Of a DNA stretch of 64,000 nucleotides, positions 57,101 through 64,000 are shown one piece after another. The notes beneath the pieces were generated by a model that saw nothing but the letters and a program-made list of their open reading frames with translations, did not search any database and had not been told where the DNA came from. Numbering within the stretch: position 1 is the first letter of the stretch; the number at the start of each line of letters is the position of its first letter. The stretch lies in contig NC_085067.1 in NCBI RefSeq assembly GCF_963662255.1, positions 10,913,648-10,977,647 of the forward strand. The letters are read 5' to 3'. A program made the position numbers and the translations under genes. Origin of the DNA: Cinclus cinclus. Lineage: Eukaryota; Chordata; Aves; Passeriformes; Cinclidae.

Positions 57101-60100
57101 ATCATCCAACCCCATTTTTTTTCTGGCAGATGACCTCCATTCTAGGGCGTCTGATGAATAGGAAAGGCTCATGCTTGGTCTAAACCCACTCATGCTGTAC
57201 TGTGGCTCTGTTGTCATTCATGGCAAGGAGTTGCACTCTTTTCTTCTGTCATTCCCCAAGGTTTTGAGGTTGATCCTGTTAAAGGATTGGGCAGAGGAGC
57301 TGGGCTGGTGTGCTGGTGCAGCCCTACATCTCTCTTGATCACTTCTGTCTTCCCTACTCCTTTTGCTGCTGATGCAGAGGAAAGTACCCATGTTGCCATG
57401 AAATCAGGGACTGCAACAACTGAAACTGCTGCATGGATAAATGAGTCACAGACCAAACAAGGTGCTGCTGGACCCATGCCAGTGTTGGACCGAGACTGAG
57501 CCCTGTTGCCACTTCACCCTATCACACAAACACCACAACAGGGTAGCACAACAGTGGCAGAATCTGTGTTCCCCTCCTGGTGACAGTGTAGGGTAGCAGG
57601 ACCCCCAATCTTGGGGCACCCTATACCCTTCCCACGGTTCAATGTGAAGTTTGCATCCGTATCCCCAGTGGAGATAATTGCAGGGAAGGGTGGGGCCTTT
57701 TCCAAGGCAAGGCAGGGAGCAAAGATCAGCTTGTTAAGCCCCAAAACTGAAAGGATCATTACGGGGGAAAAAGGCATTTGGTGGTAAAACTCAAAGGCAT
57801 CTCCCTGCTGCCTCCAGCCCCTACAGCAGACACGGCCTAGACATGGCCCACTGGCCTCACACAAGGGCAAGGTGTGTCCCACAGCCTCAGACTGCTCTTC
57901 TCAGTTGGCTGTGACTGAGGAACATGGCCTTGACCAGCATGGTCTGGCCATGTGCCCAGGAGTCCTGTCCCTTCCATTGGCTCCTCCACTTGGCACCATC
58001 TTACTGTTGGCCTTATGCACCTGGGGAAAGTTCAAAATCCTGGTGATAGTGGAGTGGTCAGTATCAGCCTTAACTCTCTGCAGTCTAGAGTCACAGGTCC
58101 TTCCCCAGCCCCTAGGGCCATGTGTCAGGCTGGGTCTCCCTCAGGAGACCATGCCCATCCATTCCTGCACCTGCTTCTAGACACATCCCTGCATCAGGCT
58201 CTGGAATGGTAGGGGTCCCCAGTCCTCCCCCTCTGCCAGAGGCAGATTTCAAGGCAGGTCAGAACAGAACCCACCAAAATCATTATTTGAGAACACTTAG
58301 AGTTTTCACAAGCTTGAATGAACAAGTCAGAGGCTTCATACACCACTCTCATACCCAGCACTTCCCTGGGGACACAGCCTGGTGGCACCTGGAGGGGCTG
58401 GGGACAGGGGATACACCACCCTGACACCAGCTCAGCCTCCACCTTTCCTGCTCCACACATGTACCAAGGAAAAGTGGGAGTCAAAGCAGCACCAAGATAT
58501 CTAGGGTACAAACTGTATGCTGGAGAGGGACATGGCTTCCCAGACAGGAATGCCATGCAGCCTGCAGCCAGATCTCAAAGGGACCCCTGGAGCACCTGGC
58601 ATTGCCCCGAGTTTATGCCATGTTGTTGGGAGAGCTGGAGAGATGAAATGGACCCCAAAGTAAGCTAGAGGGACCCTGGCTTCCCCCACAGAGCTCCTGG
58701 GCCAGCAGGACCCTGAGGACCTCCTCAGTGGCTGCACATGAAACCCTTGGTTGTGTCCCTCGGTTGGATGGAAACAAGACAAAGAGCAAAATGAGGCTGC
58801 ACTGCACCTGCACTGCAGGTCCCATCAGGGACTTCACCACCACCACCATCAGTATGATGAGCTGCAGAACAAACACAGCTGCCTGTGGGAACTATGAAAT
58901 GGGAAGCAGGAAGCCCAGCTCGGGCTGGAGGGGGCAGGTTTGCAGGGATCAATGTGGAAAAGAGGCCAGGGCAGCTCTGGCTGACAGCAGGGCTGGTGTC
59001 ACTTTGTGTCTGTCTTGGAGCATAGGCAAGTGTCCCTGAACATCCTCCACTGTTATCCTGCCTTTCCAGACCCTCCACGTTGGCTGCCCCTGGCTGCCCC
59101 AGCTGAAGGCAGCATTTTCAAGCCTTGCCTGGTGTTAAAGGGAAGGTCAGAATTAGCTGCCCAAACACTGTGATGAGGCAAGAGCCACTACAGTACGTGT
59201 CACCACACATCACACCTGGGCAGGAGACTTGCATTCCTGTCCTCCAGGGCGAGGACACAGCTGGCTTGGTCAGGGACAGCAGGATCCTGCCTTGAAGGTG
59301 GGGTTCAAATGTCAAGGAATCAATGCCTCAGTGTTCTATGCTTTAATCCAGGGGTTTGAGAAGCCTCCTGTGGGTCTGTGAAGCTCAGGGTTTAGGTCTG
59401 TGCTGCTCCCAGAGTGTGCAGGAGATTGGAATGTTCCTGTAGGTGCTTCCACAGGTGCTCGGCAAGCACCTGCAGCAGAGCCACGTGGCTGTATCTGCTC
59501 TTTGTGCATCTTTCAAGGTGGTGCCCCTCAGCCTCCCCTTTGCTTGGTATTTCAGTGGGAAGCTAGTATCTCCAAAGTGGAAGAATTTCAAGGGGCTGCA
59601 GCTGCTTTGCTGGGATAAAATTCGACTCAACAATGTGATCTGGAGAGCATGGTACATCCAGTGTGAGTATGGGCCAGACCTCACTCTGTCTGCCAGATGC
59701 CAGGCTGTGCCAGTGTGATGGGTCTGGCATCAGAACAACTGTGTACAGGTGCAGAGATAGGGATGGGCATAGATACAACCAGTTGTATTCTCCTCTGTGC
59801 AGATGTGGAGCGGAGGAAAAACCCTGTGTGCAGCTTCATCACCCCTCTGGAGGGCATGGAGGCTGATGAGCACCGAAAACCAGAGGTAGGCCAAGGTCCT
59901 TTGCAGCTCTCTGGAGCAGCAGCAGGTCTGTTTGGCACAGTGGGGATCTGGGGACATGCTGCATTTCATGGATTTGCTGGAAAAGGTGTTTCTGATATGG
60001 CACAAGGAAAGCAGCCCTGGCTGTGGGGTGCTGGAGCTGAGGACCTTAGCCATGATTCCCTGTCCTGCCTCTCAGGCTGTCGTGCTGGAGGGCAATTACT

Positions 60101-61613
60101 GGAAACGCCGCATTGAGGTGGTGATGAGGGAGTACCACAAATGGAGGATCTACTACAAGAAGCGGGTGAGTGGCTCTGTCCATGCTGCTCCCTGTCCTGT
60201 GGCAGTGCCAACAGTGGAACGGAACAGTGTGCGCTGGAACCTGGAGCCATGGCTGACAGGGCGGGACATGTCAGGCTTTTGCCATCATGGCAGGGGGATG
60301 CTGGCTGGCCCCCTGAGCTCTCCCTGCTGGAGGGTGACATAGGCTGTCTTCTTCCAGCTCCGCAAGTCCACACGGGATGGAGAGATCTCCAGTCCAAAGA
60401 GGGTGAGTGCTGAGAAAGGGTGGGAGGAGGGAGAAAGGGGAGCCTGATTTGGACCCCTGCACTGGGCACAAGGGCAGAGAAAAGCCCCAGGGTGTGATAA
60501 GCCCATTGGAATGGGATGCTAAGGATCTGGGATGCTGGATTCAGCCCCTGGAAGCAGCAATGTGCCAGGCATTAAAATGGAAGCTGCCAGGAGGAGCAGC
60601 CAGGGAGCCAGATGTGGATCCTACCAATGAAAGAGGTCCACTTGGCTCTTTTGCTCTACCTCATGCAGGATGAGGATGCCTGGAGGCCAACAGAGAAATG
60701 GTGCAACCAGCTCTTCTGCAACGTAGTGCCCACGCTGCTTGGGGATGAGGAGGAGGAGTGTGGGAGCAGGCAGCATTTTGATTTGGACACCTTCCTCTTG
60801 GACATATCTGACACCCTCTTTACCATGACACAGATGCCCAGCACCCACCAGGCACTCCCCGAGGATGGTAAGTGCTGCAGACTATGCTTCAGCAGAATGT
60901 GGAGGAGGAATCCAGATGCTGTATCTTGGCTTAGCCCCTGAGAGCTACCAGCCGTGTCCTTTTAGGCAGGCAGGGTCCCCTGGCATCTGCCCTGATGGGG
61001 CAGGGGTAAAAGATATTCCTGTCTTGCCCAGGGACATCCCAGGGGAGGGGATGCTTAAGGAGTGTTTAGGCAGGGTGGGATCATCCCCTTCTCCTGTGGT
61101 TCCCTATGCACCAGCATGTGCTGTCCCAGGGCTGAACTCCCCAGGGACCACCGGCACCATGAAGGACTTTGCCCCTGCCCCCAGGGCAGGTCCTGCTTCC
61201 ATGGCCACTCTTCAATGTCCCTATTGGGCCATGTCCCTTGGGTGTCTGCAGCTCCGACCTGTGCCAAGGATCAGCATTTCACTGGGGTTCCTGGGAACTG
61301 GATGAGGCCCTAGAGGTGCTGATGGACAGTGGTGGGATGGAATGGCCCTGGCTCTCTACAGGGTAGGCACTTATCTCCTTGCCCAGGGCAGGGTGCAGTG
61401 TTACAGGGTGACTCTGGAGTGACACAGAGGTGTGGCAGTCAGGTAGGTGTCAGGGCACTGGTGGGAGCAGCCTTCAAGGTGGGTCTTGGGGATGCAGTGG
61501 CTGGGCCTTGATATTCCAGCTCTGCCCTCTTCCAGCATATGTTGGGAATGCTGACATGATACAGCCTGATTTGGCACCCCTGCAGCCCAGCCTGGATGAC
61601 ATGGACATATCAG
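53816..61613 (+). CDS. MLXIPL: MLXIPL (ChREBP, MondoB), first seven coding exons; 3' part off the right edge
   Basis: Carbohydrate-response element-binding protein is a bHLH-leucine-zipper transcription factor. With MLX it activates glycolytic and lipogenic genes when glucose metabolites rise, shuttling between cytosol and nucleus. Seven exons join in phase for 892 bases (about 297 of roughly 850-900 residues): the conserved QVIHSGHFMVS block (46-56), the nuclear-export segment around LFECMSLEY (88-96), the 14-3-3-binding helix IRLNNVIWRAWYIQY (119-133), the basic NLS block (about 170-192) and the first part of the GRACE glucose-response region with DMIQPDLAPLQPSLDD. The start was chosen because MAGA matches the known N-terminus. 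The bHLH-zipper exons lie beyond 64000. There is no frame damage. Two phosphosites differ from human (see findings). Confidence 0.97.
54106..59555 (+). other. MLXIPL intron 1
   Basis: A 5.45 kb intron with no CR1 or LTR copy that I recognise, in sharp contrast to the flanking intergenic DNA. A palindromic E-box CACGTG lies at 59482-59487, about 70 bases before exon 2. No other exon was recognised. Confidence 0.6.
59556..59662 (+). CDS. MLXIPL: MLXIPL coding exon 2 (14-3-3 helix)
   Basis: Acceptor TATTTCAG, then TGGGAAGCTAGTATC. It encodes SGKLVSPKWKNFKG and IRLNNVIWRAWYIQ plus one base. The donor is GTGAGTAT at 59663; the other possible GT, two bases earlier, would break the frame with exon 3. 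Confidence 0.95.
59803..59885 (+). CDS. MLXIPL: MLXIPL coding exon 3
   Basis: Acceptor CTGTGCAG, then ATGTGGAGCGG. It encodes YVERRKNPVCSFITPLEGM through EADEHRKPE, 28 codons with the split Tyr, ending on a codon boundary at GTAGGCC. The position of human Ser140 is Asn here. Confidence 0.94.
60076..60165 (+). CDS. MLXIPL: MLXIPL coding exon 4 (NLS block, possible beta-isoform start)
   Basis: Exactly 30 codons: AVVLEGNYWKRRIEVV, then MREYHKWRIYYKKR, between CTCAG and GTGAGTGG. The Met codon at 60124-60126 (residue 177) corresponds to human Met178, the first residue of the ChREBP-beta isoform. Confidence 0.95.
60358..60402 (+). CDS. MLXIPL: MLXIPL coding exon 5 (45 bases)
   Basis: Fifteen codons, LRKSTRDGEISSPKR, between CTTCTTCCAG and GTGAGTGC. 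LRKS matches the family; the next residue is Thr where human has Ser196. Confidence 0.9.
60669..60867 (+). CDS. MLXIPL: MLXIPL coding exon 6 (GRACE region)
   Basis: Acceptor CTCATGCAG, then GATGAGGATGCC. It encodes DEDAWRPTEKWCNQLFCNVV through the conserved FLLDISDTLFTMTQ and ends LPED plus one base before GTAAGTGC. Confidence 0.95.
61536..61613 (+). CDS. MLXIPL: MLXIPL coding exon 7, last in window
   Basis: Acceptor CTTCCAG, then CATATGTTGG. It encodes AYVGNADMIQPDLAPLQPSL, then DDMDIS plus one base. The donor is GTAAGATG. Human has DDFMDIS, so one Phe codon is absent. Confidence 0.94.
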
Positions 61614-64000
61614 GTAAGATGCAGCCTGGTTATAGTACCACATCCAACTCACCCTGCACCCTGTGACTGCCTAAGACTGGGGGGGGGGGGAGGTCAGAGG
61701 TTTGGCCTGGCAGCAGTGGGAGTTGCTGAGACAGGCAGAAAGCACTGGACATCCAACGGCATGGGAAAAGCAGCATGGATGGGCAGGGGCTGAGGGCAAA
61801 GCCTTGTCTTGCCTGCCTGCCTCTGGAAAGAGTCACAGAAGGTCAGGAAGGGTTTGAGGGTTTGGCCAGGAGCTGTGGGAGGGGATTTCTACAAAAAGAG
61901 GGTATTTCCGGGAGTGCCAAAGTCCCTCATTTTGGCTGCAGATAGAGGAAGGACGATTGTCCCCCAGAGGAAGAGGAAATGTTTAGAGAGTAGGTTCTGC
62001 TGAGTCCCCTCCTCACCCACTGTCCATGCAGCCTGGGTGGTTGGCTGGAGCTGGGACCCTGCACCAAGCTGTGCTACATCCTCTGGGGATAAGTCACTGT
62101 CCCTGCCAGGCTGCCCAAAGACAAATCTGGCGCTGGTGTCCAGCTGGGGCAGGGGGCTGCTGAGGTAACACCAGCAAGTGGGCAGTGGCAAACTCTCCCA
62201 TTGTGCCATGCAGGCTCTGAGCTGTGAATGTCCATGCAGTCATCTGGGACATGTCCTGGTCCCAGCAGTGTCCCCAAATGTCAGGGCAAGGCACTCTTGG
62301 GGACCAGCTTTGTCCTCAACCATGCCAGATCTGGTGGTCTGTACACACTACGCAGGGTGGGAGCTGGCGGGGGTTGGTGGCTGCCCAGCGATAGCTAGTG
62401 GCCTTGGGCAGCACCAGCATCTCCAGACCCCTCTGTGAGCACCCTGGAGCTCCATGGTTCATCTTCACTTCCACTTCCTCCAGGAAAAAAGGATACTTGC
62501 ACCATGGCTGTGGGATGTTGCAAGACCAGATGCTGGCAGGGAACAGGCTGCACACTCTATGTGCCAGGGCAAGTGGTGCCCTGGGTGCCCTTGGGATGGA
62601 TTCTCTTGGGATGGATGAGGTGGGAAGACTCCTGCCAGCATCCTCTCAACTCATTCCAACCAGAGATCACATCAGAATTAGGCATGCTGGGAAGATGCTG
62701 TTGCCATGCCTGGTGTCCCTTCTGTCCTGTGGTGCCCCAAGTGGGCATCAGTTGCTGGAAGGTGTGACCAGCTCCAAGTGGGTCAAATTGACACTTGATA
62801 ACTTTCCCTTATCCCAAGAGATCCTGTATGGTGTCACAGCAACAGCTTCAGCACCTCTCTGAGGGCCCAGCATGGCCTCAAGCTCAGCAGGAGATGGCAG
62901 GAGCACAGTGGTTCCTTTCTGAAGCAATACATCATCAGCCAGGTTGGCTTTTTTTCCTGGGAAAAGGCCTGCATTTTGCTTCAGGGTGCTTCTTGGCAAT
63001 GGGATGGATCTTACTGCAGACCACAACATCACAAGGAAACATCCCTTCCTGCTCTGACCATGTCCAGCGCCACTGCCCATGGACACTGCTGGGGCTGGGG
63101 AGGGTCCCAACTCTGGCTGTGGCTCCTGGTCTGTGAGGCTAGTGTGTCCTGGGACAGACCAGCATCCCATGGGGTGCTTGGAGACATGTTGGTGGAGTTT
63201 TGTCCTGGATGGAACAGCTCCCTGGGTGATAAGGGATATCACATTATTACATATGAGCACTGTGTGTGCCAGGTACCCCTGGGGCCATGGGAAGAGTCGG
63301 GAGAGAAGACTGGGGTGCTGGGTGCCAGCCAACCCAATTATGTCCCAAAAGGTGACTTTTTCAGCAGGGTAGGAAACTTGGGACCAAGGATCACCTAGAA
63401 GCCTTGTGCAGAGCTACACAGGGCAGGCATGTAGGGTGGGCACCATGGGGTCACAGGGCTGTCATTGTGTGGGGTGGTGTGGCAGAGCACAGTGCCTGTC
63501 AGTCAGTGTCTGCAAACCAATCCCCAAATGAGGAAGCATCTCATGTCTGCGCATGGGTGCTGGAGTGTGATGTGAGGCAGATGGAGAAGTCCTGACAGCA
63601 GAGGCGAGGGAGAAGTCCGGCCCTGTGCCCTGCTGGCACCTTATTCCAGGTAGGATTGGTGCTGGGCACTGGGGCTGGACTGTCCATCCCATGGGGTGGC
63701 AATGCCCTGCTGTACTGCAGGGTTCTCCCCAAAGCCTGGGACAAGTGCGGGAGGGTCTTTGGGTTGGGAAGGCCCAATCACATTGGAGAGCATCCCCAGG
63801 TTTGAGCAGGCTACCAAAGCTGTGGTTTGCCAACCACGCAGGCTCTTCTTGCTTGAGCATGTTGTGCCCTGGCCATGCTGTGTCCTGGCCATGCTGTGCC
63901 CTGGCCATGCAGCACTGCTTGGAGCAAAAGAGGGCAATACAACAGTGAGGAGGAGCATGGGCAAGAGCTAAGGGATGAGAACGGGGCGGGAGAAAGGGAG
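61614..64000 (+). other. Start of MLXIPL intron 7 or beyond
   Basis: The next expected exon, beginning with the DFF motif, was not found up to 64000. A G(11) run lies near 61680 and a 16-bp tandem repeat at 63863-63910. Short ORFs have no similarity to the proline-rich middle of the protein. Confidence 0.5.
63863..63910 (+). repeat. Three tandem copies of a 16-bp unit
   Basis: TGTGCCCTGGCCATGC, TGTGTCCTGGCCATGC and TGTGCCCTGGCCATGC in direct succession. Confidence 0.95.

Noticed and set aside
61921..62003. Possible MLXIPL exon after GGCTGCAG at about 61941
   Set aside because: The frame does not give the expected DFF start, and the basic sequence RGRTIVPQRKRK has no counterpart in the protein.
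1..64000. CRISPR arrays, bacterial operons, tRNA or rRNA genes
   Set aside because: No regularly spaced repeats, Shine-Dalgarno-led operons or cloverleaf sequences were seen; the DNA is vertebrate nuclear sequence.

Overview
The window is vertebrate nuclear DNA, almost certainly from a bird. About twenty copies of the 3' end of CR1 LINEs (the short ATTCTATGATTCT-type terminus) are scattered through it, several LTR families look like those of songbirds, and two genes of the Williams-syndrome (7q11.23) synteny group are present with avian-type compact exons. A passerine is my best guess, from the LTR types only.

Left part (1-23.3 kb): BAZ1B (WSTF) on the minus strand. Ten coding exons can be placed with GT-AG splice sites and consistent phases, from the start codon at 23301 in a CpG island to exon 10 at 2298-2409. 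They encode about 990 residues: the WAC domain, the kinase-associated cysteine region and the DDT domain. The PHD finger and bromodomain exons lie beyond the left edge. The CpG island (about 22.85-24.0 kb) carries four CCAAT boxes in both orientations and may be bidirectional.

Middle part (24-53 kb): about 30 kb with no intact gene, crowded with retroelements. A decayed class I (gamma-like) endogenous retrovirus lies on the minus strand (about 26.3-32.0 kb). Next to it, in the same orientation, is a class II (beta-like) retrovirus remnant (about 32.8-34.5 kb). Several LTRs follow (35.8-36.0, 36.25-36.6, 37.2-37.5, 38.0-38.4 and 41.8-42.5 kb). Inside this zone is a small gene with a fibrinogen C-terminal domain on the plus strand (TATA box 43345, stop codon 46234). 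It carries two single-base frame breaks, one in-frame TGA and a 25-copy ATGGG microsatellite in its first exon, so it is broken or recently broken.

Right part (53.5-64 kb): MLXIPL (ChREBP) on the plus strand, with a TATA-box promoter at 53578 and seven coding exons (53816-61613). They encode about 297 residues: the low-glucose inhibitory domain, the 14-3-3 and NLS region and the start of the GRACE region. The bHLH-zipper exons lie beyond the right edge.

BAZ1B and MLXIPL are head to head here. In human they are in tandem, with BCL7B and TBL2 between them. The genes are functionally independent: BAZ1B is a chromatin remodeller and H2A.X kinase, and MLXIPL is a glucose-responsive transcription factor. 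No bacterial-type system, CRISPR array, rRNA or tRNA gene was seen.
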